DNA from: Sulfurimonas xiamenensis | GTDB taxonomy: Bacteria; Campylobacterota; Campylobacteria; Campylobacterales; Sulfurimonadaceae | Reading direction: 5' to 3' | Assembly (NCBI RefSeq): GCF_009258045.1 | Contig: NZ_CP041166.1 | Span: forward strand, 682,001 to 746,000 | Length of the DNA: 64,000 nt | Shown here: positions 42,862-51,113 of the stretch, in pieces | How the letters are laid out: each line of letters opens with the position of its first letter | Numbering within the stretch: the stretch's first letter is position 1 | The notes under the pieces: model-generated | What the model saw: only the letters and a program-made list of their open reading frames with translations | Database searches by the model: none | What the model was told of the DNA's origin: nothing | Made by a program: the position numbers and the translations under genes

Positions 42862-44262
42862 ATGAATAGCATTACAAACCTAATAAACCAAGGTGAGAGC
42901 AAAACCCTAGAGTTTAAAGAGAGCTTGCCAAAAAACGACTCTATTGCCAAAACCGCTATAGCTTTTTCAAATACAAGTGGTGGCAAGCTTATCATTGGGG
43001 TGAATGATGCAAGAGAGATAGTCGGCATAGATGATGAAAACATCTATGAGCTTCAAGATAAAATAGCCTCTATTATCTTTGACAACTGCACACCAAATAT
43101 CTTGCCAGAGATCTATACCCTCAATATTGATGGCAAACTACTGTTGGTTATAGAAGTTTTTAGAGGTAATCTGATGCCGTACTACTTAAAAAGTGAGGGC
43201 AAAAACAGCGGTACATATTTACGCATAGGGGCGACCAATAGAAAAGCAGACTTTGAGCATATAGTAGAGTTAGAGCGACAAAAACGACACATAGGTTACG
43301 ATGAAGAAGTAAACTATGATGTAGCCCTAGACACGCTTGACTTAAGCCCTTTACACTCACGCTTTGCTACTCTTGGCAAAACTCTTGATGATAAAAAGCT
43401 ACACAATCTCAGACTACTCAAAACAGAACATGGAACCACCTACCCGACAAACGCACTCTTGATACTTTTAGGTAAGTTTGAAAACTGTACGGTCAAGTGT
43501 GCTAGGTTTAAAGGCACGACGATGGAAATTTTCATCGACAAAAAAGAGTATAGCGGTGATATTTTTAGTGTGCTTGAAAATACGCAAAACTTCATCTTAA
43601 ACCATATAAATCTAAGAGGTGAAATAAAAGGACTTTACAGAACTGACTCTTATGAGATTCCACAAGTAGCTTTAAGAGAGGCACTGATAAACGCCCTCAT
43701 TCACAGAGACTACATCAACAAAGGTAGAGATATAAAAGTAGGCATCTATGATGATATTGTCAACATCGTATCCCCTGGAAGTTTTCCAAACACCATTACA
43801 TCCCAAGATATAGCGAACGGCAGAAGTGAAGCGAGAAACAAAGTACTAGCAAATATTTTCAAAGAGCTAGGGCTAATCGAGCAGTGGGGAAGTGGCATAA
43901 ACAGAATAAAAACTATTTGTACTACCGAAGGGCTAAAAGAGCCAAAAATAGAGGAGCAAAATGATTTTGTGGATGTAGAACTTTTCCGTCCGCAAAACAC
44001 TGAGATGGATGATAAAGTGTCGGATACCGCCCTTAAACCGTCGGAAAACCGTCGGATACCGTCGGATTGCTCAGAGCAAGAAAAAGCAATAATTGAATAT
44101 CTTCTTGAAAATCAAACTATCAAGTCAAAACAAGTAGAAGAACTACTTGGTATAAAAGAGAGTAGAACAAGAGAACTACTTAAAAATATGACCCATAAAA
44201 AGCTCATAAGCAAGCTAGGAAGCGGAAGAAATACGCACTATAAGGCAGTAAGCGATGAGTAG
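42862..44262 (+). CDS. AlbA_2 / Schlafen-like ATP-binding regulator
   Basis: A 466-residue protein. The N-terminal AlbA_2 domain has QGESKTLEFKESLPKNDSIAKTAIAFSNTSGGKLIIGVND (about 9-50) and YLRIGATNRKAD. The middle carries a GHKL-like ATPase segment (VALREALINALIHRDYINKGRDIKV and WGSGINRIKTIC). The C-terminus is a winged helix (QVEELLGIKESRTRELLKNM). AlbA_2 proteins of this kind are frequent in Campylobacter-type hsd loci as R-linked genes. It may be a transcription or RNA regulator. It overlaps the Fic gene by 8 bases. Confidence 0.88.
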   Translation: MNSITNLINQGESKTLEFKESLPKNDSIAKTAIAFSNTSGGKLIIGVNDAREIVGIDDENIYELQDKIASIIFDNCTPNILPEIYTLNIDGKLLLVIEVFRGNLMPYYLKSEGKNSGTYLRIGATNRKADFEHIVELERQKRHIGYDEEVNYDVALDTLDLSPLHSRFATLGKTLDDKKLHNLRLLKTEHGTTYPTNALLILLGKFENCTVKCARFKGTTMEIFIDKKEYSGDIFSVLENTQNFILNHINLRGEIKGLYRTDSYEIPQVALREALINALIHRDYINKGRDIKVGIYDDIVNIVSPGSFPNTITSQDIANGRSEARNKVLANIFKELGLIEQWGSGINRIKTICTTEGLKEPKIEEQNDFVDVELFRPQNTEMDDKVSDTALKPSENRRIPSDCSEQEKAIIEYLLENQTIKSKQVEELLGIKESRTRELLKNMTHKKLISKLGSGRNTHYKAVSDE

Positions 44263-45217
44263 CACCCCACCATACACAATAACCTCAAAAATACTAAAAC
44301 TCTCAACTCGTATTAGCGAAGAGCTGACAAAGCTTCAATTCAACAAAGCATCTAAAGTAAACCCAATGCTTAGAAAAAAGAACCGCATCAAAACCTTAGC
44401 AGGTACTTTGGAGATAGAAGGAAACTTTCTTGGTGAAGAGAAGATCACAGCTATTTTGGACGGTAAAAAAGTTTTAGGTACTGTAAAAGAAGTTGCAGAA
44501 GTAAATGGAGCTATAAAAGCTTATGAGAGACTTGATGAGTACAAATACGATGAGTTAGACGATCTATTTCTTGCACACAAAATATTGATGGGTGAGATAT
44601 TGTCGTCTGCTGGGAGCTTTAGAGGTGTAAATGTACAAGTGGGTGAACATATCGCCCCACAGCCTAGCATGGTAAATGACTTGATGACAAACCTTTTTGC
44701 ATGGCTAAAAAACAGTGATGAGCATATGCTTTTGAAGTCGTGTATATTTCACTATGAGTTTGAGTTTATACATCCGTTTTCAGATGGAAACGGTAGAATC
44801 GGAAGACTTTGGCAAAGTGTTATCTTAAACAGCTTTAATCCTATTTTTTCACTTCTACCGACAGAGAGTATAGTAAGAGATCATCAAGAAGAGTACTATA
44901 AAGCTATAGAAAACTCAACTGAGTTAGGAGAAAGCACACCATTTATAGAGTTTATGCTTGAGATGATATTGCAATCCATGCAAAAAGTAAAAAATGATGT
45001 CCCTATAAATGTCCCTAAAGATGTCCCAATAAAAAGGCTGAATAAAATAATTGAACTTGTCATTGAAAATAGAGATATCACAATAGCACAACTTGCAAAT
45101 ATGTTAGAAGTGTCTGACAAAACAATCAAAAGAGATATAGCAAAACTAAAAGAGCAAAATAGACTTACAAGAGTCGGAAGTCTAAAATCGGGGCACTGGG
45201 AAATATATCATGGGTAA
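44255..45217 (+). CDS. Fic-domain protein with built-in inhibitory motif
   Basis: A 320-residue protein. The Fic motif HPFSDGNGRIGR (173-184) is complete, so it should transfer AMP (or another nucleotide) to a protein hydroxyl. An inhibitory helix of the class II type with TLEIEGN (51-57, S/TxxxEG/N pattern) is present upstream, so activity would be held back by Glu55. Residues 245-320 form a winged helix (IAQLANMLEVSDKTIKRDIAKLKEQNRLTRVG) that suggests autoregulation or DNA binding. It lies between AlbA_2 and hsdR with 8-base overlaps on both sides, so all three are translationally coupled. Confidence 0.93.
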   Translation: MSSTPPYTITSKILKLSTRISEELTKLQFNKASKVNPMLRKKNRIKTLAGTLEIEGNFLGEEKITAILDGKKVLGTVKEVAEVNGAIKAYERLDEYKYDELDDLFLAHKILMGEILSSAGSFRGVNVQVGEHIAPQPSMVNDLMTNLFAWLKNSDEHMLLKSCIFHYEFEFIHPFSDGNGRIGRLWQSVILNSFNPIFSLLPTESIVRDHQEEYYKAIENSTELGESTPFIEFMLEMILQSMQKVKNDVPINVPKDVPIKRLNKIIELVIENRDITIAQLANMLEVSDKTIKRDIAKLKEQNRLTRVGSLKSGHWEIYHG

Positions 45218-48200
45218 ATTTACAGAAGAGAAACTAGAACTGGCATTTATAGAGCTACTTGATGAACAAGGCATAAGCTATCAGTACGGCAAAGATATAC
45301 AAAGAGGTGATAGTGAAGTACTTCTAGTAGATGATTTGAGAGCTTATCTAGCTTCTAGGTATAAAAGCGATAATATCACACAAAGTGAAATCACTCAAAT
45401 TATTCGTAAGCTAGAATCATATCCTGCAAGTGATCTCTACGATACAAACAAATCTATCATGAAGCTTGTTTCTGATGGGTTTATATTTAAAAGAGAAGAT
45501 GCAAATCAAAAAGATATCTATGTAGAGTTTATAGACTATGACGATGTACAAAATAACAATTTTAAAATAATTAATCAGCTTGAAATAACAGGCTACGAAA
45601 AACGAATCCCTGATGGCATACTGTATATAAACGGTATGCCATTGGTAGTGTTTGAGTTTAAAAGTGCCATAAGAGAAGACGCTACCATACACAATGCTTT
45701 TGTGCAGCTCACCACAAGATACCGCAGGGACATCCCAGAGCTTTTTAAGTACAACGCTTTTTGTGTCATAAGTGACGGAGTAAACAACAAAGCAGGCTCC
45801 TTTTTTGCTCCCTATGAGTTTTTTTACTCTTGGAGAAAGATTACAGGCGATGAAGTAGAGGTTGATGGGATTGCATCGCTTCACAGTATGATTCAAGGTA
45901 TGTTTAACAAAGAACGCCTTGTAGATATTATCCATAACTTTATCTACATGCCCGACAAATCAAAAAAAGAGGAAAAGATAGTTTGCCGCTATCCTCAGTA
46001 CTATGCTACTAGAAAGCTCTACGAAAATATCAAAGAGCATCAAAAACCTCATGGTGACGGTAAAGGCGGTACATACTTTGGTGCTACTGGGTGTGGCAAG
46101 AGCTTTACCATGCTTTACCTCACGCGAATGCTTATGAAAAGCGTACATTTCTCTAGCCCTACCATCATACTTATTACCGATAGAACCGACTTGGATGTGC
46201 AATTAAGCAGCCAGTTTTCAAATGCCAAAGGTTTTATTGGTGATGATGGCATAGTAAGCGTAGAGAGTCGTGAAGATTTAAGGCAAAGACTAAGCGGTCG
46301 TGAAAGTGGCGGAGTCTTTTTGACTACCATTCATAAATTTACCGAAGATTTAGAGATACTTAGCCGGCGTTCAAACATCATAGTCATATCTGATGAAGCA
46401 CACAGAAGCCAGATAAATCTAGACCAAAAAGTAAAAGTGACAAAAGACGGCGTAAAGAAAACTTATGGTTTTGCAAAGTACTTGCACGATTCACTTCCAA
46501 ATGCTACTTATGTTGGCTTTACAGGAACACCTATTGATGCTACGCTTGATGTCTTTGGTGCTGTGGTAGATAGCTATACCATGACGGAATCGGTACGAGA
46601 TGAAATTACCGTAAGAATTGTTTATGAGGGAAGAGCCGCAAAGGTCTTACTTGATAATGCAAAGCTTCAAGAGATAGAAGAGTACTATGATGAGTGTGCA
46701 GAGCTTGGAGCAAACGAACACCAAATAGATGAGAGCAAAAAAGTGATGGCGAACATGAATGCCATTCTTGGAGACCCAGACCGCATAAAAGCTTTGGCTA
46801 AAGACTTTGTAGAGCATTATGAAAAAAGAGTGAGCGAAGGGGCAACACTTAAGGGTAAAGCTCTTTTTGTATCAAGCAGCAGACATATTGCATACGCACT
46901 TTTTCAAGAGCTTATTGCCCTACGACCTGAGTGGAATGAACAACGAGTATGTGATGAGGCTGTTGTGCTAAGTGATAAAGAGAAAAAAGAGATACTTCCG
47001 TTAGAACGACTCAAAATGATTATGACTCGAAATCCAGATGATGAAAAAGAGTTGTATGATGCGCTTGGAACAAAAGAGTATAGAAAAATGCTCGATACAC
47101 AGTTTAAAAATGAAAAATCAAATTTTAAAATTGCTATAGTTGTAGATATGTGGCTTACGGGGTTCGATGTGCCATTTTTAGACACCATCTATATAGACAA
47201 ACCCATACAGCAACACAATCTCATCCAAACTATCTCTAGGGTAAATAGAAAATATGCAGGTAAAGATAAGGGGCTTGTAGTTGATTATATCGGTATTAAA
47301 ACCGCTATGAACAAAGCACTTAAACAGTTCTCACAAATAGATAGCCAAAACTTTGAAGATATAAACGCTTCTATTGTGGCAGTAAAAGACCAACTCGATT
47401 TATTGGCGAAGTTATTTTATAGATTTGATAAAAGCCTTTATTTTAAAGGGACACCGACCCAGCAACTAGAGTGCTTAAATCTTGCCAGTGAGTTTGTACA
47501 GCTTACAAAGGAGTTAGAAACTCGTTTTATGTATGTAGTCAAAAGACTTAAATCTGCTTACGATATTTGTTGTGGGAGTGAAGCGTTTAGTGAGAATGAA
47601 AAAGACCATATTCACTTTTATTTGGCTGTTCGTTCTATTGTAGCAAAACTTACTCGTGGTGAAGCTCCTGATACTGCTCAAATGAATGCAAAAGTGGCAC
47701 AGATGATTAGTGAAGCTCTTAAAAGTGACGGGGTAGAAGAGATATTTAAACTAGGAAGTGAAGACGAAGCTCAAATAGATATTTTTGATGAAGATTATAT
47801 CAACAAGATAGAGAAGATAAAGTTACCAAATACGAAAATAAAACTACTCCAGCAGCTTCTGGCAAAAGCACTTGAGGAGTTCAGCCGAGTAAACAAAGTA
47901 AAAGGCGTAGAGTTTTCCAAAAAATTTACTGCTCTTGTTGAGAAGTATAATGAACGCAAAGAAGAAGATGTACTAGTGAGTAATGTTTTAAATGATTTCA
48001 CTGATGAGATTATCGATCTTTATCACGAACTGCGAAAAGAGAAAGAGTCTTTTGGTGATATGGGAATAGACTTTGAAGAGAAAGCTTTTTACGATATATT
48101 GAAAGCGATAGCACATAAATATGATTTTGATTACCCTGAAGACAAACTCATTATGCTTGCCAAAGAGCTAAAAAAAGCTGTTGATGATAAAAGTAAATAT

Positions 48201-48353
48201 ACCGATTGGAATATAAGAGAAGATATAAAAGCAGAACTAAAAGTTGATTTGATTATGCTGTTAGCAAAACACGGTTATCCACCGATTACAAAAGATGAAG
48301 TGTTTAAAGAGATATTTGAACAGGCTGAGAATTTTAAAAGGTTCAGAAAATAA
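45210..48353 (+). CDS. hsdR: Type I restriction enzyme endonuclease subunit HsdR
   Basis: This is the DNA translocase and nuclease of the type I complex. The product has 1047 residues. The N-terminal nuclease carries Asp135, Glu149 and Lys151 (IPDGILYINGMPLVVFEFKSAI). The helicase core has Walker A GATGCGKS (291-298), DEAH at 395-398 (VISDEAHRSQ), FTGTPID and QTISRVNRKYAGKDKGLVVDY. The C-terminal helical part would dock on HsdM/HsdS. All expected motifs are present, so the enzyme seems functional. A stem-loop follows its stop. Confidence 0.97.
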   Translation: MGKFTEEKLELAFIELLDEQGISYQYGKDIQRGDSEVLLVDDLRAYLASRYKSDNITQSEITQIIRKLESYPASDLYDTNKSIMKLVSDGFIFKREDANQKDIYVEFIDYDDVQNNNFKIINQLEITGYEKRIPDGILYINGMPLVVFEFKSAIREDATIHNAFVQLTTRYRRDIPELFKYNAFCVISDGVNNKAGSFFAPYEFFYSWRKITGDEVEVDGIASLHSMIQGMFNKERLVDIIHNFIYMPDKSKKEEKIVCRYPQYYATRKLYENIKEHQKPHGDGKGGTYFGATGCGKSFTMLYLTRMLMKSVHFSSPTIILITDRTDLDVQLSSQFSNAKGFIGDDGIVSVESREDLRQRLSGRESGGVFLTTIHKFTEDLEILSRRSNIIVISDEAHRSQINLDQKVKVTKDGVKKTYGFAKYLHDSLPNATYVGFTGTPIDATLDVFGAVVDSYTMTESVRDEITVRIVYEGRAAKVLLDNAKLQEIEEYYDECAELGANEHQIDESKKVMANMNAILGDPDRIKALAKDFVEHYEKRVSEGATLKGKALFVSSSRHIAYALFQELIALRPEWNEQRVCDEAVVLSDKEKKEILPLERLKMIMTRNPDDEKELYDALGTKEYRKMLDTQFKNEKSNFKIAIVVDMWLTGFDVPFLDTIYIDKPIQQHNLIQTISRVNRKYAGKDKGLVVDYIGIKTAMNKALKQFSQIDSQNFEDINASIVAVKDQLDLLAKLFYRFDKSLYFKGTPTQQLECLNLASEFVQLTKELETRFMYVVKRLKSAYDICCGSEAFSENEKDHIHFYLAVRSIVAKLTRGEAPDTAQMNAKVAQMISEALKSDGVEEIFKLGSEDEAQIDIFDEDYINKIEKIKLPNTKIKLLQQLLAKALEEFSRVNKVKGVEFSKKFTALVEKYNERKEEDVLVSNVLNDFTDEIIDLYHELRKEKESFGDMGIDFEEKAFYDILKAIAHKYDFDYPEDKLIMLAKELKKAVDDKSKYTDWNIREDIKAELKVDLIMLLAKHGYPPITKDEVFKEIFEQAENFKRFRK

Positions 48354-48387
48354 GTTTATAATGATTGTTTTGATGGATTATAAACTT
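48352..48387 (+). terminator. Stem-loop after hsdR
   Basis: The 11-bp perfect arms AAGTTTATAAT and ATTATAAACTT have a 14-base loop and overlap the hsdR stop. Stem composition is AT-rich and the following U-run is poor, so termination would be partial. Confidence 0.45.
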
Positions 48388-48445
48388 GAATTGGAGTTTA
48401 TATAAAAAAGAATTTTTTGTAAAAATATATATTATTTCTATAATT

Positions 48446-48479
48446 TAATTGTGCTAAAATATTATTATCAGCGCAATTA
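48446..48479. promoter_or_regulatory. Promoter with operator-like dyad before the amidoligase gene
   Basis: TAATTGTGCT (48446-48455) and AGCGCAATTA (48470-48479) are inverted repeats with one mismatch and a 14-base spacer. They flank an extended -10 (TG-C-TAAAAT, 48452-48460). A repressor binding the dyad would cover the -10 box and start site. A second TATAAT lies at 48439-48444. Confidence 0.55.
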
Positions 48480-48483
48480 GAGA

Positions 48484-48490
48484 GGGGGGG
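48484..48490 (+). repeat. G7 homopolymer tract before the amidoligase start
   Basis: Seven G residues stand 6 bases before the TTG start in otherwise very AT-rich sequence and probably make up the ribosome-binding site. In Campylobacterota poly-G tracts often change length and switch genes on and off. Here an in-frame stop codon (48491-48493) separates it from the coding frame, so only spacing or binding-site strength would change. Confidence 0.7.
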
Positions 48491-48496
48491 TAGATT

Positions 48497-49516
48497 TTGA
48501 ATTTTGAATATACAAACATTATAGATTCCAAGTATAGACCAAAACTTTTTTATAAAAAAAACAAAAGTGATAGAAGAGTCGGTGTTGAAATAGAATATTC
48601 TAATTTACCTCTTTTAAACAGTGCGGCTGTTGTTTCATCATTGTTCGGCGGGAATATAGTTGAGGTAAATAAATATAAAGTAGTACTTAAAAAGACGAAA
48701 TATGGTGATTTTACATTTGAATTAGATGCTATGTTTTTACAAAAAATAGAAAGCAAAGGGCTGTTTACAAAATTAAGCAGCGTTATAGGAACAATATCGA
48801 GCGATATCAATGATTTGCTTGAAAAAACTTCTAAAAAATTTATTCCTTTTGAGATATCTTCACCGCCTATTCCTATTTCAAAACTGCCATTACTTGATAA
48901 TATGATAGATAAACTCAGGCTTCAGGGTGCATTAGGTACTACTTACTCTTTTCAATACGCCTTTGGTGTTCACTTTAACATAGAACCGCCAAGTGACGAG
49001 ATGGGTGATATACTGAAAATTTTTAAATCTTTTTTGATTTTACAGAAGTGGATAGAAGTGCAAAGCGAGCTTGATATAGCTAGAAAAATGTCCCCTTTTA
49101 TTAACGATTTTCCAAAAGAGTATATCAGGCTTGTTGTAAACAAAGAGTACAATCCCGATAAAGAGCACTTTATAGAAGATTATCTTTTTTACAATCCAAC
49201 TAGAAATCGTGTTTTAGACATGCTGCCAATGTTGGCACACTGGGATGAAAAAAGAGTAAGAAAACAGCTGCCTGATGAAAAAATCAATCCTAGACCGACT
49301 TATCATTATAGACTTCCAAATTCAAAAATTGATCTCTTTAGATGGAATCTTTCTGTAGAGTTTCAGTTATGGGTAATTGTGGAGCTGTTGGCAAACAATG
49401 AAAAACTTTTTGAAGAGATGAGTGAGAAATTTTTTAAAAAAATAGAAAAAGCAATCTTTAGCAAAGATGAATGGGTAGAGGAGTGTCAAAAATGCGTACT
49501 AGAGCTACTGTCATAG
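48497..49516 (+). CDS. Amidoligase-family protein
   Basis: A 339-residue protein from TTG 48497 (no better start exists). The pattern RRVGVEIEYSNLPL (about 25-38) and later FGVHFNIEPP and FRWNLSVEFQ recall the Amidoligase_2 group, glutamine-synthetase-like COOH-NH2 ligases thought to join amino acids to peptides or proteins. It overlaps a class I glutamine amidotransferase gene by 25 bases. Iyer and Aravind described such ligase plus amidotransferase pairs as uncharacterised peptide-tagging or metabolite systems. The substrate is unknown. Confidence 0.75.
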   Translation: MNFEYTNIIDSKYRPKLFYKKNKSDRRVGVEIEYSNLPLLNSAAVVSSLFGGNIVEVNKYKVVLKKTKYGDFTFELDAMFLQKIESKGLFTKLSSVIGTISSDINDLLEKTSKKFIPFEISSPPIPISKLPLLDNMIDKLRLQGALGTTYSFQYAFGVHFNIEPPSDEMGDILKIFKSFLILQKWIEVQSELDIARKMSPFINDFPKEYIRLVVNKEYNPDKEHFIEDYLFYNPTRNRVLDMLPMLAHWDEKRVRKQLPDEKINPRPTYHYRLPNSKIDLFRWNLSVEFQLWVIVELLANNEKLFEEMSEKFFKKIEKAIFSKDEWVEECQKCVLELLS

Positions 49517-50169
49517 TGACAGGTCCCAGGAAGGGAACAATTTCGAGATTTTTTATATGTTTTGCGCTTTTTTTGGCAGGTGTGAAGTCAAAAGTAGTAA
49601 TACCGGGTGATGATATAAAAAATTTAAAAATGGATGGTTTGATTATCAGCGGTGGAGATGATCTTTATCATGCACTGTTTGAGCAAGAGACATGTGAACT
49701 TGAAGAAGTTATTAACTATCAAAGAGATCTTTTAGAGTATACCTTGTTGTATAGAGCGGTAAAAGAAAAAAAACCGGTACTTGGCATTTGCAGAGGTTAC
49801 CAGCTTATTAATGTCTTTTTTGGAGGCACTCTGCATAAAGATATCAGAAAAGGTGATTATAAGTATAGATATACCCCTTTTCCTTGGAAAAAAATAGAAC
49901 TCAAAGAAGATGGACTTTTATGTGAAATAGTGCAAAAGCAGAGTTTAAAAATTAATACTCTGCATTATCAAGCAGTTGATAAATTGGCAAAAAAATTTAG
50001 GCTCGAAGCTGTTGATGATTATAATATTACTCAAGCAATATCATCAAAAAGTCATGATTTTTTAATTTTTGGAGTTCAGTGGCATCCAGAGTATCTTTTT
50101 TATATGAAAAGCCATTTTAAAATTTTTAAAAAATTAGTAGAAGCCGTATATGCAAGAGTTGAACAATAA
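49492..50169 (+). CDS. Class I glutamine amidotransferase (peptidase C26-like)
   Basis: A 225-residue protein from ATG 49492, chosen because GAGGAG lies 8 bases upstream; a longer frame from 49471 exists. The nucleophile is the Cys in KPVLGICRGYQLINVFFGGTL, and the His-Glu pair is in FGVQWHPEYLF, making a complete Cys-His-Glu triad. The GGDD motif (LIISGGDDLYH) is like that of gamma-glutamyl hydrolases such as PuuD, so it may cleave a gamma-glutamyl or isopeptide bond made by the amidoligase, instead of supplying ammonia. It is coupled to the preceding gene. Confidence 0.85.
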   Translation: MRTRATVIVTGPRKGTISRFFICFALFLAGVKSKVVIPGDDIKNLKMDGLIISGGDDLYHALFEQETCELEEVINYQRDLLEYTLLYRAVKEKKPVLGICRGYQLINVFFGGTLHKDIRKGDYKYRYTPFPWKKIELKEDGLLCEIVQKQSLKINTLHYQAVDKLAKKFRLEAVDDYNITQAISSKSHDFLIFGVQWHPEYLFYMKSHFKIFKKLVEAVYARVEQ

Positions 50170-50214
50170 AACAGTGTAAATAAAAAATAAGATATTATTT
50201 TAAAAAAAAGAGAA

Positions 50215-50418
50215 ATGATGAAACTTATAATAAACGGTGAAATAAAAGAGTTTAGCGAAAATGTAACTCTTGAAAATGTTTTAAAAGAGTTGGGATTAAC
50301 AGATAAAGTTATGGCAGCAGCCGTAAATATGGAGATAGTAAAACAAAATCAGTGGGCAACTTATACTTTAAAAGATAATGATAAACTAGAGTTGTTAGAT
50401 TTTGTCGGCGGGGGCTGA
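50215..50418 (+). CDS. thiS: Sulfur carrier protein ThiS
   Basis: This ubiquitin-like carrier is thiocarboxylated at its C-terminus to deliver sulfur for the thiazole of thiamine. The product has 67 residues (or 66 from the second ATG) with the start KLIINGEIKEF and the required di-glycine end (DFVGGG). Its last 24 bases overlap the 3' end of the convergent acpS. No other thiamine gene is nearby. Confidence 0.93.
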   Translation: MMKLIINGEIKEFSENVTLENVLKELGLTDKVMAAAVNMEIVKQNQWATYTLKDNDKLELLDFVGGG

Positions 50419-50760
50419 TTCAATGGCTACTACAGCTATGGCATAATCCCCGTCATGAGTAATGGAGAGACTGGAATCTAAAATATTAAAATTGTTTAAA
50501 AGTTTTTCTGATAATTTTAATTTTGGTGCACCGTTTGATGTTTTATATATAGCAATATCATGAAAGCTGCATTTTGAGCCTATGCCAACTCCCAAGGCTT
50601 TTGAACAGGCTTCTTTTGCTGCCCAAAAGCCAGAAGCTGTTTTGTAGTTTTTAACAAGCTTTATTTCTTCTTTGGATAGAAATTTAAGAAGGGCTTTTTC
50701 GCCAAATCGCTCTATAAAGAGATTCATGCGAGATGTTTTTATAAGATCTATTCCAATCAT
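50395..50760 (-). CDS. acpS: Holo-[acyl-carrier-protein] synthase
   Basis: This enzyme moves the 4'-phosphopantetheine group from coenzyme A to acyl carrier protein. The product has 121 residues. The metal-binding Asp in MIGIDLIKTSR and the FWAAKEACSKALGVGIG helix (Glu ligand) are intact, and SLSITHDGDYAIAVV closes the trimer fold. It is read from an upstream region shared with the unknown 85-residue gene, 17 bases away. Confidence 0.95.
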   Translation of the reverse strand: MIGIDLIKTSRMNLFIERFGEKALLKFLSKEEIKLVKNYKTASGFWAAKEACSKALGVGIGSKCSFHDIAIYKTSNGAPKLKLSEKLLNNFNILDSSLSITHDGDYAIAVVAIESAPADKI

Positions 50761-50777
50761 CTGTTATATATCAAATA

Positions 50778-51035
50778 TTAATTACAAATAGTTATGTTTA
50801 AAGTTTTGATAATTTCTTCAAATATATCGCCAGCCTGACGATCCATATCATCTTGATATTCGATAACCATTACATCTTTTTTATCAGTTATATTGCATAT
50901 ATATGTTTCAGGTTTTATGTCATATTTGGCAATTATTTTATCAACAGTGGAGCATACTAATTTCGCCTCTTCTTTTCCTTCATATGCTATTGATAATTTT
51001 GCGTATTTTTCTTCACTTTTTACTTGAGCATCCAT
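50778..51035 (-). CDS. Conserved small protein of unknown function
   Basis: An 85-residue protein with the pattern YAKLSIAYEGKEEAKLVCSTVDKIIAKYD, then VMVIEYQDD and a C-terminal helix. It is acidic, soluble and predicted alpha/beta. Similar small genes flank acpS in some related genomes, where a flagellar or KEOPS-like (Pcc1) role is conceivable. The beta-beta-alpha order and length fit Pcc1 loosely, but no motif proves it. Confidence 0.65.
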   Translation of the reverse strand: MDAQVKSEEKYAKLSIAYEGKEEAKLVCSTVDKIIAKYDIKPETYICNITDKKDVMVIEYQDDMDRQAGDIFEEIIKTLNITICN

Positions 51036-51113
51036 CTATCTGTTTCCTTTTAAATATTTATTAGAGCGGATTATACTATGAATAGATTAAAACAGATTTT
51101 AATGTTTGTTTAA

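Noticed and set aside
37183-48496. The type I locus as a tRNA-integrated genomic island with flanking attachment repeats
   Set aside because: No copy of the tRNA 3' end was seen after hsdR and there is no integrase in the locus, so only position supports it.
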